Source: Candidatus Poribacteria bacterium
Lineage (GTDB): Bacteria; Poribacteria; WGA-4E; WGA-3G
Direction: 5' to 3'
Assembly (NCBI GenBank): GCA_028820845.1
Contig: JAPPII010000065.1
Location: 1-53,087, forward strand
Length of the DNA stretch: 53,087 nucleotides
The notes below the pieces were generated by a model. That model had not been told where the DNA came from and ran no database searches. It saw only the letters and a list, made by a program, of their open reading frames with translations. Shown here piece after piece: positions 1 to 8,732 of this stretch. Both the position numbers and the translations under genes were made by a program. How positions within the stretch are numbered: the stretch's first letter is position 1; the number at the start of each line of letters is the position of its first letter.

Positions 1-83
1 TCGTTTATTTCGCAGCTATATTGATCACTGCTAACAAAATGTAAACACTACGTAGGAATTTCTTCCGAAACAATTTCCGATTA

Positions 84-225
84 ATCACTGGTTGTTGGTT
101 ATTGGTTATGGATTATTCGTTGGTTGTTAGTTATAAGTTAAGAGGGTTTTGGTAATAATTCACTGCGCATTAGAGTACTCCAGACGTAGCCGGATTGTTA
201 CAAAGAAACCTCTCACCAGATTAAA
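84..225 (+). repeat. Fold-back repeat, copy 1 (interrupted)
   Basis: A run of TTGGTTGTTGG/TTAGTTATAAG units is followed by TAAGTTAAGAGG, GTAATAATTC, a GAGTACTCCA core and GATTGTTAC. The same landmarks occur in the same order and spacing in the reverse complement of 51302-51440. The matching right arm is not here but appears after tnpB at about 1730-1757 (AACTATTAACCGACAACTT), which suggests that the insertion sequence split this copy. Confidence 0.5.
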
Positions 226-236
226 CGGATTGGAAG

Positions 237-256
237 CCCCCTACTTTAGTGGGGGG
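237..256 (+). repeat. G/C hairpin resembling an IS605-type right end
   Basis: CCCCCTACT and AGTGGGGGG pair around TT with one G-T wobble. Layout and flanks (AAGCCCC before, GGGG after) match the hairpin at 1702-1721 at the tnpB stop, in the same orientation. It may be the right-end remnant of an earlier related element or part of this element's left end. Confidence 0.45.
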
Positions 257-312
257 AGGAAAATCCGCCCTCGTGAATTAGGCCATAGCGTTTTTTTTTT
301 GAAAAAAAACAC

Positions 313-341
313 TTGACATTTTTAGTAAATTGTGGTTTAAT
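313..341 (+). promoter_or_regulatory. Promoter for tnpB
   Basis: A consensus TTGACA at 313-318 lies exactly 17 bases before TTTAAT at 336-341. The predicted transcript starts near 348 and has a leader of about 90 nt before the tnpB ATG. Confidence 0.6.
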
Positions 342-437
342 ATCAATATCAGGTTGGCAAGCATGAACAGCATTGTCGCTTGACAATGTGCTTGCCTCCC
401 ACTGTTCAGGGGATAAACGCCTGATACCTGATATACC

Positions 438-1724
438 ATGAGATTGACTTTCAAATATCCTGTGTATCCTACGAAAACACAGGAACAAACATTGTTAGCG
501 TGGTTTGACCACTTGTGTGAACTTCAGAACTCGGCGCGCAACAATCGCAAGCACGCACATGAGACAGAGGGGCGTTTTGTTTCGCGATATGACCAGGAAC
601 AACTTTTGAAGATTGCCCGTGAGAAATATGACGATTTCCGCTCCGTGCCTCAAGATTTCCAAGTTTCTGCCCTCAAACGTGTTGAGAAAGCTTTTGATGC
701 ATTCCGTAAGCGATGTAAAGCGGATGTAGCAAAAAAGGGGTATCCTCGTTTCAAGATGCGTGTCCGTTCTGTGACGTGGTGTTTGCGAAAGCACAAGGTC
801 AAGGATAAAGCGACAGGCACTTATGAACGCGTCCGCCAAAATCCGATACGCGAAACAGGCACGCGCCTTGACAGGTTGAAAGTCCCGAAACTCGGTGAAG
901 TCAAGATACGAATGCACCGCCCTTTTGTCGGGGACCCAAAAGAAGTTACACTTGTCAAGAAAGCAAGTGGCTGGTATGCCCATATCTCTTGTGAACTCCC
1001 GGATATCCCGAAAGTTGAACCGACGGCTGCGATTGCCGTTGATATGGGAACGACCGACTATCTGACGACTTCTGACGGTGAAAAAGAGGGCAATCCAAGA
1101 TGGTATCGCAAAGCAGAAGGCTTGCTCCATAAGCATTCTCAGACGATGGCACGTCGCAAGAAAGGTAGTCAGCGTTGGTACAAAGCCGTTCATGCGATTG
1201 CATTGCATCATGAACGCACCGCAAACAAGCGAAAAGATTTCATTGGGAAACTTATCTACAAACTGTTTCATCATCAGAAAAACAACGTTCTCATTTCAGA
1301 AGATTTGAGAATCGCAAACATGGTAAAGAACAAACACCTCAGCAAGAGTATCTCTGATGCATCTTGGGGCATATTCTTTGAGTGGTGTGGAAACATAGCC
1401 GAAAGAGACGGTTTCCACTTCCACCAAGTGAACCCCAAAGATACTTCGCAAACTTGCTCGTGTTGTGGTCAGAAATCGCCAAAGAAACTTTCGCTGGCAA
1501 TACGCACTTTTGATTGTGGTTATTGTGGCTCGTCTCTTGACCGAGACCACAACGCGGCATTAAACATACTTTTCAGGGCAGCTGCTGCCCTTCGTGGAGA
1601 GCGGTGGGTTACCACCCTCTATGAAGCGAGAAACACCGCCACTAAAGCATTCGGGTTTAAGACCCCCAACCAGTTATCGCTGTTTGATGGTTTGACACAA
1701 GCCCCTTGCTTTAGCGAGGGGTAG
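438..1724 (+). CDS. tnpB: TnpB, RNA-guided nuclease of an IS200/IS605-type element
   Basis: This 428-aa protein has the full TnpB layout: an N-terminal helix-turn-helix-like region (about 1-120), a WED-like section, and a RuvC core with D202 (AVDMGTTDY), E288 (LISEDL) and an Asp in DRDHNAAL (D368/D370). A CxxC...CxxC zinc finger (CSCCG and CGYCG) sits between the last two acidic residues. All catalytic residues look intact, so the nuclease is probably active. TnpB family members use a guide RNA made from their own 3' end and cut DNA next to a short motif. No TnpA transposase gene lies nearby, so the element would need help in trans to move. The ATG at 438 has no clear ribosome site, which is common for tnpB. 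Confidence 0.93.
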   Translation: MRLTFKYPVYPTKTQEQTLLAWFDHLCELQNSARNNRKHAHETEGRFVSRYDQEQLLKIAREKYDDFRSVPQDFQVSALKRVEKAFDAFRKRCKADVAKKGYPRFKMRVRSVTWCLRKHKVKDKATGTYERVRQNPIRETGTRLDRLKVPKLGEVKIRMHRPFVGDPKEVTLVKKASGWYAHISCELPDIPKVEPTAAIAVDMGTTDYLTTSDGEKEGNPRWYRKAEGLLHKHSQTMARRKKGSQRWYKAVHAIALHHERTANKRKDFIGKLIYKLFHHQKNNVLISEDLRIANMVKNKHLSKSISDASWGIFFEWCGNIAERDGFHFHQVNPKDTSQTCSCCGQKSPKKLSLAIRTFDCGYCGSSLDRDHNAALNILFRAAAALRGERWVTTLYEARNTATKAFGFKTPNQLSLFDGLTQAPCFSEG

Positions 1725-1745
1725 TTGACTTATAACTATTAACCG
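1600..1745 (+). ncRNA. Possible omega RNA / right-end RNA of the TnpB element
   Basis: In characterised TnpB systems the guide RNA covers the 3' part of tnpB and ends in a hairpin, followed by a guide copied from flanking DNA. Here CCCCTTGCT (1702-1710) pairs with AGCGAGGGG (1713-1721), and the tnpB stop codon lies at its foot. The guide would begin just after it, in TTGACTTATAAC-type DNA that belongs to a dispersed repeat. The limits given are approximate and inferred by analogy. Confidence 0.4.
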
Positions 1746-1758
1746 ACAACTTATAACC

Positions 1759-3354
1759 CTAATACGGTTTTCCGAGAAGCTCAAACGTAACGCTTTGTGC
1801 TGCTGCGCCACGCATCTGGGACGAGGTCTGGTTGCTCGCAATAGCACGGATACGATGGTTGGCGATACCAAAACTTCTCAGAGATGCTGCGGCTGCCTCG
1901 GCACGTTGTAAGGCAAGAACCCGGTTCGCTGCCGGATCTCCCTCCTGACGTGTATGCCCGACTACCCTGAGATAGTACTGTGGAAACGATTTCAAATTTG
2001 CAGCGAGCTCTCTCAGCGCACGTTTACTACCCGGAAGAATCCGAGCATTCCCGCGTCCGAATTGGATGGGTTCTACCTTCATCGCCGCAACAGGCGCAAG
2101 CCCGTTCCAGTTCGCATCAGAAAGTGGATTTAGGGATGCCGCTTCTCGAACCTGTTCCATCGGTGTTGATCCAACAAAGATGCCGTCTAACTCATCTGTA
2201 CCGCTTGTATTCAACACACCGGGATGAAATTTATCATGATGAAGTGCCCGCAAAATACCTTCAAAGAAGAGCTGCTCATAATTCCCTGACACTGGATCGG
2301 CAGCGACCGAATTCGTCTGCACCAGCACCTGCGTAATCTTAGCGATAATCGCTTCGAGTCTCTCGGTCCCCTTTGCTTCGGTTGCCGGTATCACGCCGAA
2401 ATGTGCGTAATTCTCAACCGTGTTCCGCCATTCAATACCCTTAACTAATTTATCCGTCTCCTTTCGGTTAAGTGGATCGCCATACTGCTTCGCATCTGCT
2501 TGAATTAAGGAGGCTAACCCGTCAGGTTGGTTATTGTAATCGTAGTTCGCTCGGAGATACGCCTGGACAACGTGTGTGACCAGTTCACGTTGTGAATCCA
2601 AAAATTCGCGCTGAACAACTAACACATCAACGATATAACCCTTCAGTTTTGAACTGTCTAACAGCAGATGCACACCTTCAATAGCAAGGGCTTTGGTCAC
2701 ATAAGGCTCCCAGAGGACGTAGGCGTACGGCTCATCTGGATCAGCGGACTTGAGCTTCTTATACGCATCTTCAGCACCGTTTGTTTCAACCGCCCACGAA
2801 GGCGGAAGACTCGGCAGACTCATCTTGTTAATCATAATTCGGGCAAGCGTTTCGCTCGGCGAATCCGGGGTCAATACAATACGCGCCCGCGGATTACTCA
2901 AACTCGGTATCTGTGGAACCCCCCGCTTATGGGCAACAATTGCATCCGCACCTTTAGATTCATCAATCACGAGGACAATCGAACCCGGAAACTCACCGAT
3001 AACGCTACCCGTCTTGAGATAGGCATCAATAGTGAAAACCGCCATCTGAACCTTACCGCTTTTCAGTGCCCGTGCTCTCCCGACATAATCGGCTTTATCG
3101 TCAACGAACGTCAGTTTAATCCCTTGACGGTTCAGCAGGTTCTGAACAGCAGGAGAACGGAGTACCGCATACCCAGGAAACGAGTCGTGTGATACCTTGA
3201 TGTTATGGGCATAACGTTGGGTACTCGTCTCTTTGACAAGGTTGCCCCGAATCCACGGTTCAACGAGGAACTTATAGGCTATCCCTATTACGCCGATGAT
3301 AACAAGCCAACTTGCCACCATGACGATTATGCGTTTTTTCTTGTCTGCGTCCAT
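1759..3354 (-). CDS. Membrane-anchored solute-binding/OmpA fusion protein (second copy)
   Basis: The 531-aa protein starts with a short basic stretch and one membrane helix (about 9-30). Then comes a type 2 periplasmic-binding-like region of the NMT1/TauA kind (about 45-330), and last an OmpA-like peptidoglycan-binding domain (about 430-530: VVGHTRQEGDPAANRVLALQ, then RAEAAAASLRSFGI). It probably sits in the inner membrane, samples a periplasmic ligand and touches murein. It starts 5 bases after the VWA gene, so the two are surely cotranscribed. It is a distant relative of the 641-aa protein two genes upstream. No ABC permease or ATPase lies alongside, so a sensory or structural role is as likely as uptake. 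The ligand is unknown. Confidence 0.8.
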   Translation of the reverse strand: MDADKKKRIIVMVASWLVIIGVIGIAYKFLVEPWIRGNLVKETSTQRYAHNIKVSHDSFPGYAVLRSPAVQNLLNRQGIKLTFVDDKADYVGRARALKSGKVQMAVFTIDAYLKTGSVIGEFPGSIVLVIDESKGADAIVAHKRGVPQIPSLSNPRARIVLTPDSPSETLARIMINKMSLPSLPPSWAVETNGAEDAYKKLKSADPDEPYAYVLWEPYVTKALAIEGVHLLLDSSKLKGYIVDVLVVQREFLDSQRELVTHVVQAYLRANYDYNNQPDGLASLIQADAKQYGDPLNRKETDKLVKGIEWRNTVENYAHFGVIPATEAKGTERLEAIIAKITQVLVQTNSVAADPVSGNYEQLFFEGILRALHHDKFHPGVLNTSGTDELDGIFVGSTPMEQVREAASLNPLSDANWNGLAPVAAMKVEPIQFGRGNARILPGSKRALRELAANLKSFPQYYLRVVGHTRQEGDPAANRVLALQRAEAAAASLRSFGIANHRIRAIASNQTSSQMRGAAAQSVTFELLGKPY

Positions 3355-3359
3355 AGTTC

Positions 3360-4289
3360 CTATTTCCTATTTCTCAAAGCCAAGAAACCGATAACGGAAA
3401 ACACAATCAGAAGTATAACGAACCATAGGGTCCCACGATTTCCAGCATCAGACTGCTGCGGTGTCGGCACCTTTCTCGGTGGTGTCGTTGTTTGCGGTGT
3501 TGTTGTCTCCATGGGCTTCACAGCGATTGCCGTGTTGCTTGGTGGGGTTGTGAGCTGTTGAATCAAATCGGCAGCAATCTCCGGTGAAAGGGGCGCAATA
3601 TATTCAAAGGCATCTGCTCCGTCAGCATCTGGACCCGTATCCCCTGTTTCCGCAAGAATCTGCGACACTGCCGCCATCAGCTCACCTGGATTATCTGCTC
3701 TGCGGTAACTATCCACGACCTGTGCCAACATGTGATCGGTTTTCATATCAACGCCTATCACATCAACGCGAATCTGCCGATTGAGGATTTCAGGCGTATA
3801 GTGCTCGACTTGGGCAGCGTCCGATGCCTCACCATCTGTGACAATTAACAAACGGTAGTTTCCATAGTTGTACTGTTTTGCCCGTTCTTCAAGAAGACGA
3901 TTTGCCCCGATCCGAATATATTTCCCCAATGGGGTGCCGCCCCCGGGTTGTGGTAAGTCGATGGCTGCTATCAGTTTTTGAGTTTCCTTCTCACCCAACG
4001 GGTACACCCATTCATTTCGGATATTGGCACCACTAAACACCAGCAATCCGATCCACGTGTCATTCGGAACTTTCGCTAAGACTTCTTGGAGTGCTGCCTT
4101 TGCTGCTTCCATCTTCGATTTCGTCTGATCGCCGCTAAACTTCTCCTGCATGGAACCCGAAGCATCAAGAATCACAACAATGTTATCTTTATGAATATCA
4201 TCCGCACTACAAATCTGGAGACCCAAAATGAACAGACTTAATAAGAGAATAAATCGCACACCAAACGTGGCAGTTATAACGCATTTCAT
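3360..4289 (-). CDS. VWA-domain protein with N-terminal signal and C-terminal membrane anchor
   Basis: The 309-aa protein has a signal peptide (about 1-29, hydrophobic LLLSLFILGL) followed by a von Willebrand A domain. The metal-binding MIDAS motif is complete: D42-A-S-G-S, a Thr in GGGTPLG near 119 and an Asp in VTDGEASD near 152. A Pro/Thr-rich linker (about 240-280) leads to a C-terminal helix (FVILLIVFSVIGFLAL) ending in basic residues, so the domain faces the periplasm. VWA domains usually mediate metal-dependent protein contacts. Between two solute-binding/OmpA proteins, an assembly or scaffold role is a reasonable inference. The frame is intact. Confidence 0.85.
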   Translation of the reverse strand: MKCVITATFGVRFILLLSLFILGLQICSADDIHKDNIVVILDASGSMQEKFSGDQTKSKMEAAKAALQEVLAKVPNDTWIGLLVFSGANIRNEWVYPLGEKETQKLIAAIDLPQPGGGTPLGKYIRIGANRLLEERAKQYNYGNYRLLIVTDGEASDAAQVEHYTPEILNRQIRVDVIGVDMKTDHMLAQVVDSYRRADNPGELMAAVSQILAETGDTGPDADGADAFEYIAPLSPEIAADLIQQLTTPPSNTAIAVKPMETTTPQTTTPPRKVPTPQQSDAGNRGTLWFVILLIVFSVIGFLALRNRK

Positions 4290-4406
4290 AAAAAACTCTT
4301 ATCTCAGTAAGGTATCGGTTATCAGTCATCTGACCATGATTACCGGGCTGCTTTTCCCAGTTCATCCGCGTAGTCCTGGTAATCACTGAAATCACATTAA
4401 TCCTGG
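4290..4406. repeat. Repeat-like spacer
   Basis: This 117-base gap holds GGTTATCAGTCATC and decayed ATCCGCGTAGTCCTGG/ATTAATCCTGG units. They resemble the ATCCGTGTAATCCGCG repeats near 20.1-20.4 kb and the AGTCAGC-type arms of the fold-back elements. It separates two genes that otherwise look like one operon. Confidence 0.35.
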
Positions 4407-6332
4407 TCAAAAATCAAAATCGGAGACCGCAACGGCTTCCGCTGAAACTTTAATCAGTGCGAACTCAACCCGCCGATTTTCTGCTGCTTCCGTCGGACTC
4501 GTCGGCTTTGCAATAACAGGCTCCTTAATCCCGACACCGACCGGCACAATCTGATCTGGATCGATACGGGCGTTTTTGCGACGGGCATAGGTGATAATTG
4601 CCTGTTTCACGGCTTGACCACGCTGTTCAGAAAGTTTGAGTGCAGCGCGCATCACTTGATAAGGACTCTCAACGCTGCTACCATCGTCAAACTTCTTTTC
4701 TTGAATCAATCGAATCAGAGTGGCGGTGTCTTCCAAACTAAAAGGCCTGCCACTCATAAAGTATTTGTAGTTGCCCCGCGTCCCTGTTCGCTTCAAAACA
4801 CCTGTTTGAAGCCCCGTTTTAACCAATACGCTTAGTGTTCGAGACGGATCGCTGTGTCCTTTGATCGCGATGGCTGCATTCCCATATCTTGAAGCTAATT
4901 CAACAACTCGGTCAAACTCTTCCCGATATTCAGTATCACTAAACGTATCTTGGTTCGCCTTAAATTGAATCGTAAACGAGATGAGCGTCTTCTCGTCAAG
5001 CACTGCGTCTTCATTAAACGATTCAATTTCAGCGCGCACTGTCTCCTTTTTGAAACGGGTCTGTTTCAATTGCGAAGGTGCTGTCACGGTAGTCGTGAGC
5101 AGATTCTTAAAAGTTGAGGCGTTAAAATCCAGATCCGACGGAATTAGCGCGTATCTCTGTCTCGCAAATCCCCAATTCACCGCCATATCCAATCCAGCTT
5201 TATTAAAGCCTTCAAAACCGGTAATGGTGTTGCTCGGATCGTTGAAGAAAGCAATATTTCCGGGTTGCCCAACGAACGTACAATCTGCTATTAAGCCGTG
5301 GGCATCTTCTTCAAGGGTGGGCAATACTTCCTTCCCGTAGATGTTTTGCATCATCGTCAGGAGCTGCGTGTATTTTTCGGAACCACTCGTTTCGTATGTT
5401 TTTTTCAGAGCGACAACCTCTTCGGCACCCTTCAGATAACCAGCGAAGAAACGTTCAACAAACGGTTTATAAGCGTCGTAGAAATCCTTGCGGCACGCAT
5501 AGACATCCGCAATCGAACGAGAAAGTGTCGCAGTGCTCACGACGACGCTTGCCCCTTTAACCGTGCCTTCAGCACCTGTGCCAGTGTTCTCAGATCCACC
5601 TGTTAATCCAATCATATCAGGCGTTATCACAAAACAACCTGCAATAGTTGCGTCGTTGCGGAAGCGTTCTGCCGGTCCGTTGGCACCTGTTAATTCGTCT
5701 ACCCAAACAATTGTCACATTTGACTTTGAAAGCCGGGCAGTTTTCAGCATATCATAGAGCATCCCTACGTGGGGACCACCCTTTTGGATAGCGATCTTTT
5801 TGCCCCTGAGGTCAGAAATCTTCCGGATGTTAGAGCGTCCAACGAAATGATCCCCCGCCGACCAGGTGAGCTGCCCAAAAACGACCGGTTTTGTGCGCGC
5901 ATCTTTTCCTATGGCTTCACTCGCCTGCACTATCATCCTAAACGTGCCACGCAGAAACGGGGATTTGCCTGAAAGATAGTCGCGGACCTGTTGCTGGAAA
6001 TTGTCGCCCGGAACCAATTTGATATTCATTCCGAGTTCCGCCATAATCGTACCCGGACGCGTCGTTAGTCCACCATTGGCGTGGAAGAGTGCTGCTTCCC
6101 CACCCCATGTGATGTATGGCACTACCAACGGGGTCACTACCGTTACCTCTTGAACTCTCACAGGACCGACTGCATCTGAAAACAGTTCTTGCGCCTTCGC
6201 GTATGGGGCAAGAAAAATAAGTAACGTCACAAGACAAAGCAACAGACATTTTCGGCGTACCTTCCAAGTTTCCAAAAACCTGTTCTGGAAAGTAAAAAAG
6301 CCTTGGCGAAATGCCCTAAAATTCTTTTTCAT
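4407..6332 (-). CDS. Secreted solute-binding/OmpA fusion protein (first copy)
   Basis: The 641-aa protein has a long N-region with a hydrophobic segment (LLLCLVTLLIFLAPYAKA, about 31-48), probably a signal peptide or anchor. A NMT1-like binding region follows (about 60-400; LRGKKIAIQKGGPHVGML is typical of TRAP/NMT1 proteins), then an OmpA-like domain (about 455-630: ISFTIQFKANQDTFSD, AIAIKGHSDPSRTL, ENRRVEFALIK). The OmpA domain carries a 60-70 residue insertion between GHSDP and the SEQRGQAVKQAI helix. Presumed location is the periplasm, bound to murein. It is 38 bases downstream of the DUF4159 gene and upstream of the VWA gene. The ligand cannot be named from sequence. Confidence 0.8.
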   Translation of the reverse strand: MKKNFRAFRQGFFTFQNRFLETWKVRRKCLLLCLVTLLIFLAPYAKAQELFSDAVGPVRVQEVTVVTPLVVPYITWGGEAALFHANGGLTTRPGTIMAELGMNIKLVPGDNFQQQVRDYLSGKSPFLRGTFRMIVQASEAIGKDARTKPVVFGQLTWSAGDHFVGRSNIRKISDLRGKKIAIQKGGPHVGMLYDMLKTARLSKSNVTIVWVDELTGANGPAERFRNDATIAGCFVITPDMIGLTGGSENTGTGAEGTVKGASVVVSTATLSRSIADVYACRKDFYDAYKPFVERFFAGYLKGAEEVVALKKTYETSGSEKYTQLLTMMQNIYGKEVLPTLEEDAHGLIADCTFVGQPGNIAFFNDPSNTITGFEGFNKAGLDMAVNWGFARQRYALIPSDLDFNASTFKNLLTTTVTAPSQLKQTRFKKETVRAEIESFNEDAVLDEKTLISFTIQFKANQDTFSDTEYREEFDRVVELASRYGNAAIAIKGHSDPSRTLSVLVKTGLQTGVLKRTGTRGNYKYFMSGRPFSLEDTATLIRLIQEKKFDDGSSVESPYQVMRAALKLSEQRGQAVKQAIITYARRKNARIDPDQIVPVGVGIKEPVIAKPTSPTEAAENRRVEFALIKVSAEAVAVSDFDF

Positions 6333-6370
6333 AATTTTCCCCTCGTTCTTCTTTAGGGTAGATTTTACAA

Positions 6371-7291
6371 TTACCGCGTCAACGCATACGCAACAACGTT
6401 TATTCCCTGTTTAAATGCCCACGTCCGTTGTTCCTCGCCACCCGGCTCACACGGTCTACCTTCCCACGCACAATTCAAATCGCTCGGACAGAAATAGATA
6501 ACCACGCGATCGTCATCCATAATAGCCTCGTCATAATCAGATATATCTGGAATGCGTTTGTCACCACCAAGGTATTCATCATGTTCATAGAGCGTATGAT
6601 AAATCGGATGGCTCATATCCAAACGTTCAAACTTCTTTTCTGGATATACCTGCCGAACCATCTCATAGATATACGGGCGTAAACCCCCGCGATAGTTATT
6701 CCAGCGTGCATCGCAATCTTCGACGTGGAGGAAACCGCCGCGTTCAAAGTAATCCCGTAATTTACGAACCTGTTCCGTAGAGAGTCGAATCCCGCTGTGT
6801 CCAGTCATGTATAGGAACGGATAGGCGAATAATCCTTCATCGTCAATATCAACATATTGTGGATTCTCACGTACCTCAACATCGATTGTCGTATTCTCAG
6901 CGAGAATCTCCGTAAACTTCAAATCCGATTGCCACCGGTAATAGTTAACGATGTTCGTGTACCAATCGCCACCCGGATACTTAAGTCGCACAAACGTAAA
7001 TTTCTCACCCGTCGGATTCATCTCAGGATAGTGATGTTCAATCACGCCGTATCGCGTGCCGTAATGAACGTCTCGTGCCGCGTCATAAGGAATATATTCT
7101 CGGAAACCCCATTGTGCGTCCGCAGGCAGAATTAATCCACCCGCCGCAAGCGCAGAAGCAGCAAGCCCGACGGATCCCTTCAAAAAAGAACGTCTTGACA
7201 GCGTGTCCTGTTTCGATGCCACTCCCGATATAAATTGATGTTCGTTATTCGATTTTTTCTTAAGTTCGGGGGGTCTGCTCTTACGCAACAT
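6371..7291 (-). CDS. Tat-exported DUF4159 protein
   Basis: A twin-arginine signal is clear at about 33-60 (RRSFLKGSVGLAASALAAGG followed by a small-residue cleavage region). It is preceded by an unusually long basic N-region. The rest (about 80-306) matches DUF4159, a family with a glutamine-amidotransferase-like fold found in many uncultured bacteria: FTFVRLKYPGGDWYTN, a ...YMTGHSG... strand, an RDYFERGGFLHVEDCD helix-loop and HPIYH. Export by Tat suggests that it folds, perhaps with a cofactor, before crossing the membrane. In other genomes DUF4159 often sits with VWA and MoxR-like genes; here it precedes a VWA-containing trio. The exact activity is unknown. Confidence 0.88.
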   Translation of the reverse strand: MLRKSRPPELKKKSNNEHQFISGVASKQDTLSRRSFLKGSVGLAASALAAGGLILPADAQWGFREYIPYDAARDVHYGTRYGVIEHHYPEMNPTGEKFTFVRLKYPGGDWYTNIVNYYRWQSDLKFTEILAENTTIDVEVRENPQYVDIDDEGLFAYPFLYMTGHSGIRLSTEQVRKLRDYFERGGFLHVEDCDARWNNYRGGLRPYIYEMVRQVYPEKKFERLDMSHPIYHTLYEHDEYLGGDKRIPDISDYDEAIMDDDRVVIYFCPSDLNCAWEGRPCEPGGEEQRTWAFKQGINVVAYALTR

Positions 7292-7397
7292 AGTTTGTTT
7301 CTCCCCTTGTTACGATCTGTTTCGCTCCCAGTTCATCGTGTCTAAAGACAAGGTTTTGGTTTTCACCTCAATTTTTCTATTCTAACGCTATTATAAC

Positions 7398-8732
7398 CTA
7401 AAACCGTGAAAAAATCAAGATAGCATCCGAAATCGCGCGTCCCTGCTGTCTCGGCATCGGGCGAATTCGACGGTTACCACGGGCAGTTCTCGCGTTTCTC
7501 TCTGCCCCCGCCCTTCGCGGTGCCGGCCTGGCACTTGGCCTCGCACGCTCAGAATCCGTCTGCTTGACACTTACAACTTTGTCTCGAATCACCAACATTG
7601 ATGAGTTGCCGCCATCAAGATTAAGCGCGTCCGTCGCACCCCATCCCAGAAAAAGTTCCGCAAGCCGTGGTAACTTAACACCACGTCGGACACCTGCCTC
7701 CGCCGCCGTTATCGTCACAAACAGCAGCGTACCATCTGCCTTTTTACCGATCGCCGTGCGTGGATGCCAAAAACTGTGGAATGCCTGATCAAATCCTTCG
7801 CGCTCGTACGCTTTCGTAACGGATGCCATCCCGTCTTGGAGTAGCAACGGACCCCCACCAATAATATGCGTGAAACTTGCCCACAACTTGCTGTCTCCAA
7901 CGCGTTCAGGGATGATGGTCTCACGAATCTGAACCCCATCACCTTCTGCGATATGTGCCAATAGATCCCTGCTCCGCCTACCACTCGCAGATAGAACATA
8001 GCCGTCAGCAGGAATGCGCGAACTCCCCTCTCTATCCCGAACATCGGTCACTTCACCACCCTTCACAACAACTTCCACACCATCGGGGGTCGTCAACGTC
8101 ACGGTGTGAAAGTGTGGACGGTAAATTACCAACTCGTTTCTACCACGACCCCGGTTCATACCATCAATTGGCAATGTTTCACCACTCGACAATGCCAATT
8201 CTTGTCGTAGTGCAATCCGGTCAATGTATGACTCGATTTTTCCATCAACAGTTCGGAGTCCAATCGCCGCTCTACCCTGTTCCGGTTCACTCACCCATTC
8301 ACCGTCAATCTTCAACGCACCGACAGACTCGCCACGAAACGTCCCCGCCATCTCAAAGAAACCGCCATTTATAGCAGCCAACGCCTTGTGCCGCCGCGCA
8401 AGCGATACCAGCGATTCCGTGCCAATCCCCGCACTCAACGCTCGATACGGACGAATCTCAACAGCATCCGGTGAGACCGAAAGGATGTTCGTCAGCACGC
8501 CTTTGTCCAATATCTGCCGGTGGCTAATGCCTTGTGCAACCGATTTGGTTACATCATTCCGTTCACGATCCATAAAGGAGCGGAAATAATCCGTTACGCT
8601 GTTGAACCGAACCGTCTGTCCGACCCGAATACCGATACAAAAAATTAGCAGAAAGCCAATTATTGTGAACGTGCGTGGATAGCGTCTGATAAAACGAAAG
8701 CACCGTCGTCCTAAATAAGTAATATCAAACAT
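7398..8732 (-). CDS. Phosphodiester glycosidase (NAGPA-like) family protein
   Basis: The 444-aa protein has one N-terminal membrane helix (about 22-40, FTIIGFLLIFCIGIRVG), so the body is extracytoplasmic. The NAGPA/DUF2233 domain spans about 95-405 with the hallmark AAINGGFFE near the start and DALNLDGGNSSML near the end. Family members cleave sugar phosphodiesters or act on exopolysaccharide. The C-terminal 45 residues are Arg/Pro-rich (SARPAPRRAGAERNARTARG) and look disordered. The gene starts 17 bases after the lyase gene, and that spacer is made of a AACCAACAACC-type repeat. Confidence 0.87.
   Translation of the reverse strand: MFDITYLGRRCFRFIRRYPRTFTIIGFLLIFCIGIRVGQTVRFNSVTDYFRSFMDRERNDVTKSVAQGISHRQILDKGVLTNILSVSPDAVEIRPYRALSAGIGTESLVSLARRHKALAAINGGFFEMAGTFRGESVGALKIDGEWVSEPEQGRAAIGLRTVDGKIESYIDRIALRQELALSSGETLPIDGMNRGRGRNELVIYRPHFHTVTLTTPDGVEVVVKGGEVTDVRDREGSSRIPADGYVLSASGRRSRDLLAHIAEGDGVQIRETIIPERVGDSKLWASFTHIIGGGPLLLQDGMASVTKAYEREGFDQAFHSFWHPRTAIGKKADGTLLFVTITAAEAGVRRGVKLPRLAELFLGWGATDALNLDGGNSSMLVIRDKVVSVKQTDSERARPSARPAPRRAGAERNARTARGNRRIRPMPRQQGRAISDAILIFSRF

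Larger units (their letters stand above)
1..437. other. Left-edge intergenic region
   Basis: No convincing protein gene is seen here. The stretch holds a TTGGTTGTTGG-type fold-back repeat (about 84-225), a G-rich hairpin at 237-256 that resembles the one at the end of the adjacent tnpB, and a strong promoter for tnpB. A minus-strand reading frame at 246-488 crosses the promoter and the tnpB start and looks like a chance frame. Confidence 0.6.

Noticed and set aside
246-488. Minus-strand 80-aa frame over the tnpB promoter
   Set aside because: It overlaps the tnpB promoter and start, has no ribosome site, and its composition looks random.
495-1274. 259-aa minus-strand frame inside tnpB
   Set aside because: It is antisense to conserved TnpB codons and has no family features.
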